Source: Staphylococcus condimenti
GTDB lineage: Bacteria; Bacillota; Bacilli; Staphylococcales; Staphylococcaceae
NCBI RefSeq assembly: GCF_001618885.1
Contig: NZ_CP015114.1
Location: 434,001-498,000 of the forward strand
DNA: 64,000 bases
Direction: 5' to 3'
Part shown: in pieces, positions 32,861-41,136 of the stretch
How the letters are laid out: every line of letters starts with the position of its first letter
Numbering within the stretch: position 1 is the stretch's first letter
Program-made: the position numbers and the translations under genes
Notes under the pieces: model-generated
Database searches by the model: none
Told to the model about the DNA's origin: nothing
The model's input: only the letters and a program-made list of their open reading frames with translations

Positions 32861-33901
32861 TTAATCTTCCACCATATCAGAAAAGATATAAGCCTTTAAT
32901 AGTGCCTGAGTTGCTTCTATGGATGTGATGTGTGTACGCTCTAGAGCGTGTGAAGATTCAATACCTGCACCGAATAAACCATGTTTCACATCAGCACCTG
33001 AACGCAATGCCGCTGATGCATCCGACCCGTAATACGGATAGATATCAACTTTATAAGGAATTTTGTTTGTTTCGCATAATTGCGTTAAATGTTGACGCAG
33101 CTTTTTATGATAAGGTCCTGATGCATCTTTAGCACAGATGGATACCGTATATTCATCTGAAGTTTGTCCATCACCTAATGCGCCCATATCAAATGCAATA
33201 TATTCAACAACTTTACTTGGAATTGAAGCATTTGCACCATAACCGATTTCTTCGTTATTTGAAATATAAAAATGTGTTGTATAAGGCAATTCTTTTCCAT
33301 TTTCTTTATTTTCTTTCAAAAACTCCATAATCATCGCTACACTTGCTTTATCATCCAAGTGACGTGATTTGATAAAATCATTGTCAGTAATTTCTGTTCT
33401 AGGATCTAAACTAATAAAATCGCCTACTTCGATACCTAATTTACGTGTATCCTCATCGTTATGTGTCACAGCATCGATTCGCACTTCCATATGTTCTTGA
33501 TTTCTTGGAATATTTTGGTTATCTCTATAAACATGGACAGAAGTTTCATGTAGACAGATTGTGCCTGTATAGTTTTTTCCAGAATCAGTATGAATCGTAC
33601 AATATTCACCTTCAATTGCGTTGTAAGCATAACCGCCGATTAAATCAATGGCCAATCGGCCGTCTTCTTTAATTTCTTTAACCATTGCACCGAGAGTATC
33701 AACGTGTGCTGTAATACAACGTTGTTCTACATCATTTTCCCCTCTTACAGTAATCATTAAAGCTCCTTTGTTTGTAACGCTCGTCGGGTATCCTAATTTT
33801 TCTGCAAAATCCTTCACATAATCAATGGCTTTGTAAGCATCTCCCGATGGACTTGGAATTTCAGTTAAAGTTTTGATTGTTTCTAAAATTTGTTTAACCA
33901 T
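32861..33901 (-). CDS. M42-family aminopeptidase (glutamyl aminopeptidase/YsdC type)
   Basis: The 346-residue cytoplasmic metallopeptidase has the M42 arrangement: [11 protein letters not shown] (first metal His/Asp, residues about 65-75), [12 protein letters not shown] (bridging Asp), [11 protein letters not shown] (catalytic Glu and metal Glu), and a C-terminal [10 protein letters not shown] (metal His). M42 enzymes usually form dodecameric shells that trim peptides. The start follows AAGGAGGGG. It is divergent from tyrA with about 135 bases between the two starts. The exact peptide preference is not visible, and some relatives are annotated as endoglucanase M, which I consider a misnomer. 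Confidence 0.9.
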   Translation of the reverse strand: MVKQILETIKTLTEIPSPSGDAYKAIDYVKDFAEKLGYPTSVTNKGALMITVRGENDVEQRCITAHVDTLGAMVKEIKEDGRLAIDLIGGYAYNAIEGEYCTIHTDSGKNYTGTICLHETSVHVYRDNQNIPRNQEHMEVRIDAVTHNDEDTRKLGIEVGDFISLDPRTEITDNDFIKSRHLDDKASVAMIMEFLKENKENGKELPYTTHFYISNNEEIGYGANASIPSKVVEYIAFDMGALGDGQTSDEYTVSICAKDASGPYHKKLRQHLTQLCETNKIPYKVDIYPYYGSDASAALRSGADVKHGLFGAGIESSHALERTHITSIEATQALLKAYIFSDMVED

Positions 33902-34036
33902 TTTAACCCCTCCTTGTGTTTATTGTACCGATTTAAAACGAAAATAGAAATTGAATTCACTTTATTCCTACTTGCATCATCGGGATATTTCCTCTATAAT
34001 ATCGCTATTCTGAAAATTTCGACAGAGGTGAGTCTT

Positions 34037-35131
34037 TTGACACAAAATATTTTGTTTGTAGGTCTGGGTTTAATTGGAGGCAGTCTTGCTAGTAATCTTC
34101 AATATTATCAAGAAGACATTGAAGTTTCAGCCTATGATACAAACCCTAGCCAGTTAGATAAAGCACTTTCAATAGGTTTAATTGATAAAAAAGCGGAAGA
34201 CTATACAGAAGCAGTTGCTGAAGCAGATATTATTATCTATGCTACGCCTGTTCAACAAACTGTTGAGTATTTACAAAATTTATCTGATATTAAGACTAAG
34301 TCTGGTTTAATCGTTACAGACACAGGCAGTACTAAAGGAACAATCCAAGGTTTTGAAAAACAATTATTAGAACAAGATATTCACTTAGTGGGCGGACATC
34401 CTATGGCAGGAAGCCATAAATCCGGGATTTTAAACGCTAAAAAGAATTTATTTGAAAATGCGTATTATGTTCTTGTACATTCTGAACCTGAAAATGATGC
34501 AGCATCAGAAAAAATCCAAAATCTTTTACAAGCAACACGGGCTAAGATTATTGCTACATCCCCTTCTGAACATGATTTTGTAACAAGTATAGTAAGCCAC
34601 ATCCCGCACATTGCAGCTTCTTCTTTAGTTAATTTAAGTCGAGATCACCAACAAGACTCCCCTTTGATTCAACAATTAGCAGCTGGAGGATTTCGTGATA
34701 TTACTCGCATTGCAAGCAGCAGTCCAGAAATGTGGAGAGATATCATGCATGAAAATAAATCATATATCCTTGAAGGCATACGTGAATGGCAAAAACAACT
34801 TGCAACATTAGAAGCACAAATCGAATCTGAAGACAGTGATAGTATCTATGAATTTTTTGAAAATGCACGTAATTACCGCAATCAATTGCCTGCTAAAACA
34901 CCTGGTGCGGTATCTAGTTCTTATGAACTCTATGTCGACATCCCTGATGAACCAGGTATGATCAGCAAAGTCACTTCTATATTGGGTTTACATAATATTT
35001 CTATAAGTAACATAAATATTGTAGAAGCTCGAGAAGATATATATGGTGCATTGCGTATCAGTTTCAAATCTCCTGAAGATCGCGAATCTGGAATAGAATC
35101 ATTACATGAATTTGACACTTATAGCCTATAA
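34037..35131 (+). CDS. tyrA: prephenate dehydrogenase
   Basis: TyrA oxidises prephenate to 4-hydroxyphenylpyruvate in tyrosine synthesis. The 364-residue protein has a Rossmann loop [12 protein letters not shown], the catalytic His region [12 protein letters not shown], and a C-terminal ACT domain from about residue 290 ([17 protein letters not shown]). The start is TTG at 34037: GAGGTG is six bases upstream and the protein then opens right before the Rossmann strand, as in relatives. No ATG or GTG gives a better N terminus; the long upstream open frame has no ribosome binding site. The ACT domain suggests tyrosine feedback. Confidence 0.93.
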   Translation: MTQNILFVGLGLIGGSLASNLQYYQEDIEVSAYDTNPSQLDKALSIGLIDKKAEDYTEAVAEADIIIYATPVQQTVEYLQNLSDIKTKSGLIVTDTGSTKGTIQGFEKQLLEQDIHLVGGHPMAGSHKSGILNAKKNLFENAYYVLVHSEPENDAASEKIQNLLQATRAKIIATSPSEHDFVTSIVSHIPHIAASSLVNLSRDHQQDSPLIQQLAAGGFRDITRIASSSPEMWRDIMHENKSYILEGIREWQKQLATLEAQIESEDSDSIYEFFENARNYRNQLPAKTPGAVSSSYELYVDIPDEPGMISKVTSILGLHNISISNINIVEAREDIYGALRISFKSPEDRESGIESLHEFDTYSL

Positions 35132-35142
35132 AACTAGTGCAT

Positions 35143-35186
35143 TAAGCTCGTTATCCTACTTTGATAAGGACAACGAGCTTTTTTCA
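35143..35186. terminator. terminator between tyrA and the Y-family polymerase gene
   Basis: AAGCTCGTTATCC pairs with GGACAACGAGCTT (one mismatch) and is followed by TTTT. It serves tyrA and may act in both directions. Confidence 0.92.
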
Positions 35187-35190
35187 TTTT

Positions 35191-36453
35191 TTACATTTTA
35201 TGTCCTGCCATTAAACCAAGGCGTCCATACTTGGTTCCCGCATCTGTGTAAGAAACTGCTTTAGATACAATCCCTTTTCCATACTTTTGTTGAAGTTGAT
35301 CGATGGTTTTAGCTAAAGCTTCACTTCGTTTTCTTTCATATTCGTCCACAAATAGATTTAATTGCTGAATACCTTCAGGTACAAACTGTGTCAACGAAAT
35401 ACTTAGAGTGCGGTACAACATATCTTTTTCACATAATTTATCCGCCCATTTTTCAACCATTTCCCAAATTTCTTTATCTAAATTGGTCGGCTCTTGTAAT
35501 GTAAATTGTTTATGTACACCGCCTCCATCTCTATAACCAAAAGAAAAATGAATTGTACGCGCACGCATTTTGCGTATTCGAACCCGCATTGCTGCATCCT
35601 CTATTAATTCTTGCATTACAACTTTGGCATCGTTGTATTCATAATCTCGCATCAAAATCTGGCTTTTACATATAGAAGGGTTAGTAGTCTTATATTTTTC
35701 TCGGATTTTACTTTGATCTATTCCGTGTGCATGCAGATGCATATCGATACCTTTTATTCCAAAATCTCTTTTAAGATATCGATAAGGATAATGTGCTAAA
35801 TCTCCAATAGTAAAAATACCGCGCTTGTTTAATTTCTTTTCTGTTCGTTTATTAATACCCCAAAATTTATTAAGCGGTTTTATATTCCATAATTTTTCAG
35901 GAACATCTTGGTAGCACCATTCAGCAATACGATTAGGCTGATGTTTTGCCTCAATATCCATTGCCAACTTGCTCAGCAACATGTTAGAACCGATACCTAC
36001 AGTACAATAAATTTGTGTTTTATCATAAATTTCTTTCATGAGTTTGATACAAAAAGAATGAAGTGTACTGCTGAACCGATGATAACTGTCTGTCACATCC
36101 ATAAAAAACTCATCAATACTATATTGATGCAAATCCTCTGGAGGAACATATTGTAAAGCGATTTTAGAAATCATAATTGATACATCTAAATATTTGCGCA
36201 TACTTGGATTAATAATGTAAATATCATTACGATGCGGTATTTCAAACAACCTTGAACCTGTTTTAATACCAATTTCTTTTAATGGCGGGGTTGCTGCTAA
36301 TACAACAGAACCTTGACGTTTGGTATCTGCAACAACTGCCAATTTTGTTTTCATGGGATCGAGCCCTTTAGATATACACGAAACACTTGCAAAGAAACTT
36401 TTTTGATCAATACACAATATATCTCTGTCCTCTAACAAATGATAATCATACAT
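35191..36453 (-). CDS. Y-family DNA polymerase (UmuC/UvrX-like), SOS-controlled
   Basis: The 420-residue translesion polymerase has the catalytic motif ILCIDQKSFFASVSC (Asp16), where Gln17 and Lys18 replace the usual Met-Asn. The second catalytic motif is YSIDEFFMD, followed by SNMLLSKLAMDIEAKHQP and helix-hairpin-helix regions (KRGIFTIGDLAHYP). It resembles YqjW/UvrX and UmuC-like proteins rather than chromosomal DinB; there is no C-terminal clamp-binding QLxLF motif at the very end, but QLNLFVDEYERK at about residues 370-381 is a good clamp-binding candidate. The start at 36453 follows GGGGGCG. The promoter contains a LexA box. Confidence 0.9.
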   Translation of the reverse strand: MYDYHLLEDRDILCIDQKSFFASVSCISKGLDPMKTKLAVVADTKRQGSVVLAATPPLKEIGIKTGSRLFEIPHRNDIYIINPSMRKYLDVSIMISKIALQYVPPEDLHQYSIDEFFMDVTDSYHRFSSTLHSFCIKLMKEIYDKTQIYCTVGIGSNMLLSKLAMDIEAKHQPNRIAEWCYQDVPEKLWNIKPLNKFWGINKRTEKKLNKRGIFTIGDLAHYPYRYLKRDFGIKGIDMHLHAHGIDQSKIREKYKTTNPSICKSQILMRDYEYNDAKVVMQELIEDAAMRVRIRKMRARTIHFSFGYRDGGGVHKQFTLQEPTNLDKEIWEMVEKWADKLCEKDMLYRTLSISLTQFVPEGIQQLNLFVDEYERKRSEALAKTIDQLQQKYGKGIVSKAVSYTDAGTKYGRLGLMAGHKM

Positions 36454-36481
36454 ATTATCGCCCCCGCAACTTGATAATTTC

Positions 36482-36510
36482 ATTATATACGAACAAACGT
36501 TCTTGTTCAA
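36482..36510 (-). promoter_or_regulatory. promoter of the Y-family polymerase gene
   Basis: TTGAAC (36505-36510) and TATAAT (36482-36487) are 17 bases apart on the minus strand. A LexA box occupies the spacer, so the repressor would block polymerase directly. Confidence 0.88.
36490..36503. promoter_or_regulatory. LexA (SOS) box 1
   Basis: CGAACAAACGTTCT fits the Gram-positive SOS consensus CGAACnnnnGTTCG except for the last base. It lies exactly between the -35 and -10 elements of the Y-family polymerase gene. Confidence 0.92.
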
Positions 36511-36518
36511 CATTTTTG

Positions 36519-36532
36519 AGAACAAATGTTCT
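36519..36532. promoter_or_regulatory. LexA (SOS) box 2
   Basis: AGAACAAATGTTCT is a second GAAC-N4-GTTC palindrome, 29 bases from box 1. It lies between the divergent polymerase and tautomerase promoters. Confidence 0.82.
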
Positions 36533-36554
36533 GTTTTTGGTTGCAGTTCAAATT

Positions 36555-36584
36555 TTGAATATTCTAATTTAAAAGTGCTATAAT
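36555..36584 (+). promoter_or_regulatory. promoter of the tautomerase gene
   Basis: TTGAAT (36555-36560) and TATAAT (36579-36584) are separated by 18 bases, 31 bases before the start codon. Confidence 0.8.
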
Positions 36585-36615
36585 AACTATGAACTAAACA
36601 AAAGGAGGAATTCAC

Positions 36616-36801
36616 ATGCCACTCGTGAATATCAAATTAATCGAAGGTCGTTCTGATGAACAATTAAAAGATTTAGTAAAAGAAGTAACAGATGCTGTAG
36701 AAAGAACAACTAAAGCAGACCGCAATGCTATCAGCGTTGTATTAGAAGAAATGAAACCTACTCATTATGGTGTGGGCGGCGTAAGAAAATCAGATCAATA
36801 A
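36616..36801 (+). CDS. 4-oxalocrotonate tautomerase family protein
   Basis: The 61-residue protein starts MPLVNIKLIEGR. Pro2, exposed after Met removal, is the catalytic base of this family, which isomerises unsaturated oxo-acids. The size matches 4-OT and YwhB-like subunits that form hexamers. It follows AAAGGAGGAATTCAC, a very strong ribosome binding site. No neighbouring aromatic-degradation genes are present, so the real substrate is unknown. It is divergent from the SOS polymerase gene. Confidence 0.92.
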   Translation: MPLVNIKLIEGRSDEQLKDLVKEVTDAVERTTKADRNAISVVLEEMKPTHYGVGGVRKSDQ

Positions 36802-36813
36802 TACTTAAAAAAG

Positions 36814-36857
36814 AAAGCCTGAGAAATTAAGTTTTGAACTTAACTTCTCAGGCTTTT
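36814..36857. terminator. bidirectional terminator between the tautomerase gene and msrR
   Basis: AAGCCTGAGAAaTTAAGTT pairs with AACTTAACTTCTCAGGCTT, with T runs on both strands, between converging genes. Confidence 0.93.
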
Positions 36858-36860
36858 TAA

Positions 36861-37877
36861 TTATTTTTTACTTTGCTGATTACCCTTTTTAGAGTTATCA
36901 TTTAAAAATTCTTGAATCGCTTTTTTGTTCTTCGGTTTATCTACTTCTAATGCGCTGCCGCTTTCAGCAGTCTGGATATCTTGGTATGTTCCTTTTATCG
37001 GAACAGTTAGTGTCTGAACATCCTTATCTCCTCTGATACCAAAATTAATACCTGTTTGCATCAAGGCAGAATCTGGAATATCAGTATTTAGATAACCTCT
37101 TAAAATACCTGCTACTTTTGGCAATTTAAATATTGCACCTGGTTTTGTCATCTCTTGTTTAAGTGCTTGGATTACTTGTTGCTGTCTGCGCACTCGCCCG
37201 AAGTCACCTTCTGCGTCATGACGGAAACGTGCATAACCAAGTAATTCTTTACCATTTAAGTTATGATGACCTTTTTTCAATGAAACACCGATTAATTCAG
37301 ACATATCTTTTTCTACATCAATAGGCACACCTTTGGGTGCTAATTCATCAATCATTTTTTCAAAACCTTTAAAATCAATTACCGCATAGTACTCTGGATC
37401 AATACCATAATTTTCTACCAATGCCTTACGTAATAATTCAGGTCCGCCTAATGAATAAGCTGCATTAATTTTATAATCTCTATAGCCGGGTATTTTAGCG
37501 TAGGTATCACGCATCACAGATACTATTTTCATTTTTTTATGAATATAATCATACTGTGCAACCATAATTGAATCTGTACGAGATTTACCGCCGTCAGACT
37601 TGTCAGCACCTAAGAGCAGAATTGAAATTTTTCCATCATTTTTAACAGGACCGTTAAATTTTTGAACTTTCATATTTGAATTATGTTTTTTCGCGTAATC
37701 GATACCACTTTTGTACCCTGAAACAGCATAAACAATAAACGCTATAAAAATAATAAGTACACCAAGTAAAATAAAAGGCAATTTGCGTATCTTTTTCTTC
37801 ACTCTTTTTTTGCGAGGTGGAGGTGGATTGTTGTTACTTCTTTTATAATTTTCTTTTTGTTTGTCTTCTTCAGTCAT
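36861..37877 (-). CDS. msrR: LytR-CpsA-Psr family cell-wall ligase MsrR
   Basis: LCP proteins attach wall teichoic acid or capsule precursors to peptidoglycan outside the membrane. The 338-residue protein has a basic, proline-rich cytoplasmic tail, one membrane helix at about residues 34-53, and an extracellular LCP domain. The domain motifs are [33 protein letters not shown] and [20 protein letters not shown], holding the pyrophosphate-binding Arg and Asp residues. The end is Lys/Asn/Gln-rich. A TTG nine bases earlier is possible. ATG 37875-37877 is preferred, with AAGG nine bases upstream. Next to msrA, as in S. aureus, which supports the MsrR name over LcpB or LcpC. Confidence 0.9.
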   Translation of the reverse strand: MTEEDKQKENYKRSNNNPPPPRKKRVKKKIRKLPFILLGVLIIFIAFIVYAVSGYKSGIDYAKKHNSNMKVQKFNGPVKNDGKISILLLGADKSDGGKSRTDSIMVAQYDYIHKKMKIVSVMRDTYAKIPGYRDYKINAAYSLGGPELLRKALVENYGIDPEYYAVIDFKGFEKMIDELAPKGVPIDVEKDMSELIGVSLKKGHHNLNGKELLGYARFRHDAEGDFGRVRRQQQVIQALKQEMTKPGAIFKLPKVAGILRGYLNTDIPDSALMQTGINFGIRGDKDVQTLTVPIKGTYQDIQTAESGSALEVDKPKNKKAIQEFLNDNSKKGNQQSKK

Positions 37878-38018
37878 TTTAACCAACCTTATATCTTCAA
37901 AATTAACAGTCTATGTAATATAATTAATACATACTAAAGTTATATAAATTTCTTTTAAAAATCAAGTGTTTTATAGGCAAATGGTACTAAGGTCCCAGAA
38001 AAAGAAAGGATAGATAAC

Positions 38019-38534
38019 ATGAATATCAATACTGCATACTTTGCAGGCGGGTGTTTCTGGTGCATGACCCAGCCTTTCGATTCATATGATGGCATTGAAA
38101 AAGTGACATCTGGTTACATGGGCGGCACAGTAGAAAATCCGACTTACGAAGAAGTAAAAAAAGGTGAAACAGGCCATTTAGAAACTGTTAAAGTAGAATA
38201 TGACGTGGCTCTGTTTTCTTATCATAAATTATTAGAAATTTTCTTCTCTGTCATCGATCCTACTGATGCAGAAGGACAATATCAAGATCGCGGTTCTCAA
38301 TATCGTACTGCTATTTTCTATACGAACGAAGATCAACGTGAAACTGCAGAACAATATATTGAAGAACTAAAATCTACGATTGATCGAGATAAAGCGATTG
38401 CCACTCAAATTTTACCTGTTTCTGAATTTTATGAAGCAGAAGAATATCATCAAGACTTTTATAAAAAGAATCCTGAACGTTTTGCTGAAGAAGAACAACA
38501 ACGCGAAGCAATCAAGCAGCAAAAAAGTCAATAA
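38019..38534 (+). CDS. msrA: peptide methionine (S)-S-oxide reductase
   Basis: MsrA repairs oxidised methionine. The 171-residue protein has the active-site motif GCFWC at residues 11-15 (nucleophile Cys12), followed by Gly-rich GYMGG and the conserved [22 protein letters not shown]. Only Cys12 and Cys15 are present, so the resolving step may use Cys15 or an external thiol. It is divergent from msrR and has its own terminator. No msrB follows. Confidence 0.95.
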   Translation: MNINTAYFAGGCFWCMTQPFDSYDGIEKVTSGYMGGTVENPTYEEVKKGETGHLETVKVEYDVALFSYHKLLEIFFSVIDPTDAEGQYQDRGSQYRTAIFYTNEDQRETAEQYIEELKSTIDRDKAIATQILPVSEFYEAEEYHQDFYKKNPERFAEEEQQREAIKQQKSQ

Positions 38535-38542
38535 GCAATATA

Positions 38543-38592
38543 AAAATATGGTAAGAGAGCCTCTTGTTTTTGACTCTCTTACCATATTTTCT
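38543..38592. terminator. terminator between msrA and metA
   Basis: AAATATGGTAAGAGAG pairs perfectly with CTCTCTTACCATATTT around a 15-base loop and is followed by T. It probably acts in both directions because metA converges. Confidence 0.93.
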
Positions 38593-38609
38593 TTATAAAC
38601 AATCTATTA

Positions 38610-39503
38610 TCATTCTAAAATATTAATTTCATCATGGCGCCATCTATTTTTTTCCATCATATCAGTCCAATTTTGAAATAATTGCTGTGCATATGGAATC
38701 CAATATGCTGGCAGTGGTTTAAGTGTGTCTCCACGGAAGTAATTTTTAGGTTTAGCAGCCGCTTCCCCATTCTTCTCTCTATCTCTCACATACTCATTCA
38801 GCAACGTATCCGCTTCATACTCAAAATGACCGCCGATATATAAATCCGTCTGCGCTTGATTAGAGATAAAATCCATTCCCGTATAAGGACTATACGTAAT
38901 CACATCTAAATCCGCTTCCCCCATCACCTCATAAGGATCCATATAAGACCCGCGCGATTGCGGAATAATGTATTCAGGAATCGCCTCTAATACAGGATGT
39001 TCTTGCATAATATGATAACGATAAATGCCCGTCATCTTTTCAGGGAACATCCTTTTTTGAATCCCATATCGATAATTCAGCGCAAACTGTGCGCCCCAGC
39101 AAATAAACATACGCTGTTTCACATGCGTATCAGACCAATCATAGATTTCTTTCAATTCCTCAACATAATCTACTTCAGAAAAAGAAAGATGTTCAACAGG
39201 CGCACCTGTCATAATCAAACCATCATAATAATGATCCTTAATATCATCAAATTCCTTATAATACTGCGCAGCACGTTCACTAGAAGAAGTTCGGCTTTGA
39301 TGTGTGACAGGATAAATAAAATCAACATTAATTGAATGATCCGTTTGTCCGAATAAACGTAACAGTTGTCTTTCAGCATCCTCTTTAATCGGCATCAAAT
39401 TAACAATCAACAGATTCAACCCCTTACTAATCCGTTGATCTGTAAAAGCGGTATGTTCCGCTTTTAATGCAGGCAGAATAGGAATTCCTTCAGTAAACAG
39501 CAT
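38610..39503 (-). CDS. metA: homoserine O-acetyltransferase (MetA family)
   Basis: This 297-residue class-I amidotransferase-like acyltransferase activates homoserine for methionine synthesis. It has the nucleophile Cys135 in FICWGAQ, the His226/Glu228 pair in GGHFEYE, and TGAPVEHLSF with Glu104. Glu at that position is reported to favour acetyl-CoA over succinyl-CoA in MetA enzymes. Acetyl specificity also fits its partner metY, which uses O-acetylhomoserine. It starts one base after the metY stop codon, so translation is coupled. Many staphylococci use MetX for this step; the window does not show whether metX exists elsewhere. Confidence 0.92.
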   Translation of the reverse strand: MLFTEGIPILPALKAEHTAFTDQRISKGLNLLIVNLMPIKEDAERQLLRLFGQTDHSINVDFIYPVTHQSRTSSSERAAQYYKEFDDIKDHYYDGLIMTGAPVEHLSFSEVDYVEELKEIYDWSDTHVKQRMFICWGAQFALNYRYGIQKRMFPEKMTGIYRYHIMQEHPVLEAIPEYIIPQSRGSYMDPYEVMGEADLDVITYSPYTGMDFISNQAQTDLYIGGHFEYEADTLLNEYVRDREKNGEAAAKPKNYFRGDTLKPLPAYWIPYAQQLFQNWTDMMEKNRWRHDEINILE

Positions 39504-39504
39504 T

Positions 39505-40785
39505 TTAAATTGCGTCTAATCCTTTTTCTAAGTCATTAAGGATATCATCAATATGCTCAAGTCCTACAGAAATACGAATTGTTTCAGGCGTAATACCTGC
39601 AGATAATTGTTCTTCAGGTGTTAATTGCGCATGCGTTGTAGAAGCAGGATGAATCACTAATGATTTCGCATCCCCTACATTCGCAAGCAATGAGAACAAT
39701 TCTAAGGACTCGATAAATTTGATACCTGCATCATAACCGCCTTTGACACCGAAAGTGAAAATAGAACATGCACCTTTAGGAAGGTATTTTTCTTTTAAAT
39801 CATAATACTCGCTTGTAGGCAGACCTGCATATTTTACCCATTCTACTTTTTCATGATTATTCAAGAACTCAGCCACTTTCTCAGCATTTTCAACATGACG
39901 TTCCATTCTGAGAGATAATGTTTCTAAACCTTGAAGTAATAAGAAAGCATTTATTGGAGACAAACAAGCACCTGTATCACGTAATAATGTTGTTCTGATT
40001 TTAAATGCTAACGCCGCTTCACCAAAAGCATCCGCAAATACTAAATCATGATAAGACGGGTCCGGTTCTGTCAATCCAGGGAATTTATCATTTTGTTTCC
40101 AGTCAAAGTTGCCGCCATCTACAACAACCCCGCCCATAGAAGTACCATGGCCGCCGATAAACTTAGTTGCAGAATGAACTACAATATTCGCACCGTGTTC
40201 AATCGGTCTGAATAAATAGGGAGAAGCAAATGTATTATCCACGATTAAAGGAATACCTGCTTCATGCGCAATTTCCGCTAATGCTTCTACATCTTCTACG
40301 TTACCTTCAGGATTACCGATAGTTTCGATGTAGATAGCTTTTGTATTATCTTTAATCGCATTTTTCACTTCATCTAAATTCTTGCTGTCGACAATAGAAA
40401 CGTCGATTCCGTATTTTGGCAAAGTATGGTTGAATAATGTGAATGTACCGCCATATAATGTTGAGCTTGCTACAATATGATCTCCTGCTTCAGCAACAGT
40501 TTGTACTGCATACGTAATTGCTGACATACCAGAAGATACGGCTACCCCTGCAGAACCGCCTTCTAATTCCGCTACACGTGTTTCAAATACTGCTACGGTA
40601 GGATTCGTTAAACGAGAATAAATATTGTCCAGTGCGTTTAAACCAAATAAATCTGCTGCGTGCTGTGTGTCGTCAAATGTAAAAGATGTCGTTTGGTAAA
40701 TTGGTACTGCTCTCGAATTTGAAGCGGAATCCACTTCTTGTCCTGCGTGTAATTGTAATGTCTCAAATTTAAAATCGTTTGTCAT
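39505..40785 (-). CDS. metY: O-acetylhomoserine aminocarboxypropyltransferase (sulfhydrylase)
   Basis: MetY makes homocysteine from O-acetylhomoserine and sulfide, using pyridoxal phosphate. The 426-residue protein is of Cys/Met-metabolism PLP family length for MetY (longer than the roughly 380-residue MetB/MetC). It has SSGMSAITYA, the PLP lysine Lys208 in VHSATKFIGGHG, and LETLSLRMERH. It is the first gene behind a SAM riboswitch, and metA follows, giving a two-gene direct-sulfhydrylation unit. Confidence 0.94.
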   Translation of the reverse strand: MTNDFKFETLQLHAGQEVDSASNSRAVPIYQTTSFTFDDTQHAADLFGLNALDNIYSRLTNPTVAVFETRVAELEGGSAGVAVSSGMSAITYAVQTVAEAGDHIVASSTLYGGTFTLFNHTLPKYGIDVSIVDSKNLDEVKNAIKDNTKAIYIETIGNPEGNVEDVEALAEIAHEAGIPLIVDNTFASPYLFRPIEHGANIVVHSATKFIGGHGTSMGGVVVDGGNFDWKQNDKFPGLTEPDPSYHDLVFADAFGEAALAFKIRTTLLRDTGACLSPINAFLLLQGLETLSLRMERHVENAEKVAEFLNNHEKVEWVKYAGLPTSEYYDLKEKYLPKGACSIFTFGVKGGYDAGIKFIESLELFSLLANVGDAKSLVIHPASTTHAQLTPEEQLSAGITPETIRISVGLEHIDDILNDLEKGLDAI

Positions 40786-40810
40786 GTTCCATTTCCTCCT
40801 TATTTAACAT

Positions 40811-40865
40811 AAAAAAATAGCCTACCTGAAAAGATAGACTTAAAGATCTCTTATCTTTCAGGTCT
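40811..40865 (-). terminator. SAM riboswitch terminator
   Basis: On the minus strand ACCTGAAAGATA pairs with TATCTTTTCAGGT (one bulge) and is soon followed by TTTTTTT. It lies between the SAM aptamer and metY. Confidence 0.88.
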
Positions 40866-40946
40866 TCACCTGCTGGAATTAGCACCTAACTTAAATAGGT
40901 TGCCTGGTATCGTCGGGCCAGTCCCTCCACCATTCTGGATAAGTTT
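40860..40946 (-). promoter_or_regulatory. SAM-I riboswitch (S box) of metY-metA
   Basis: The minus strand reads CTTATCCAGAATGGTGGAGG followed by GACTGGCCCGACGATACCAGGCAAC and ends GTGAAGACCTG. The GGTGGAGGGACTGGCCC core is diagnostic of the S box. High S-adenosylmethionine should favour the downstream terminator and silence the operon. Confidence 0.95.
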
Positions 40947-40963
40947 TATTTAATTTAATTCAG

Positions 40964-40992
40964 AGTATAAAACTTATCTTGTCGGTTGTCAA
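40964..40992 (-). promoter_or_regulatory. promoter of metY-metA
   Basis: TTGACA (40987-40992) and TATACT (40964-40969) are separated by 17 bases on the minus strand, starting transcription about 10 bases before the S box. Confidence 0.88.
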
Positions 40993-41087
40993 CAGACTAT
41001 TCATATTTTTCTGAAATTTAAATAAATTTATCCTGGCTTCACACTTTTTTAATAAAGCAGCTTGATTATAGTCAATCTTTCTAAAGC

Positions 41088-41124
41088 AAAAAACCTGATT
41101 GCCTTTATTCAGACAATCAGGTTT
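41088..41124 (-). terminator. terminator of mprF
   Basis: The perfect 10-bp stem AACCTGATTG/CAATCAGGTT is followed by TTTTT on the minus strand. Confidence 0.92.
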
Positions 41125-41136
41125 AATATTAAGCTG

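Noticed and set aside
36387..36572. Small plus-strand frame over the LexA/promoter region
   Set aside because: It overlaps the Y-family polymerase start and both promoters and has no ribosome binding site.
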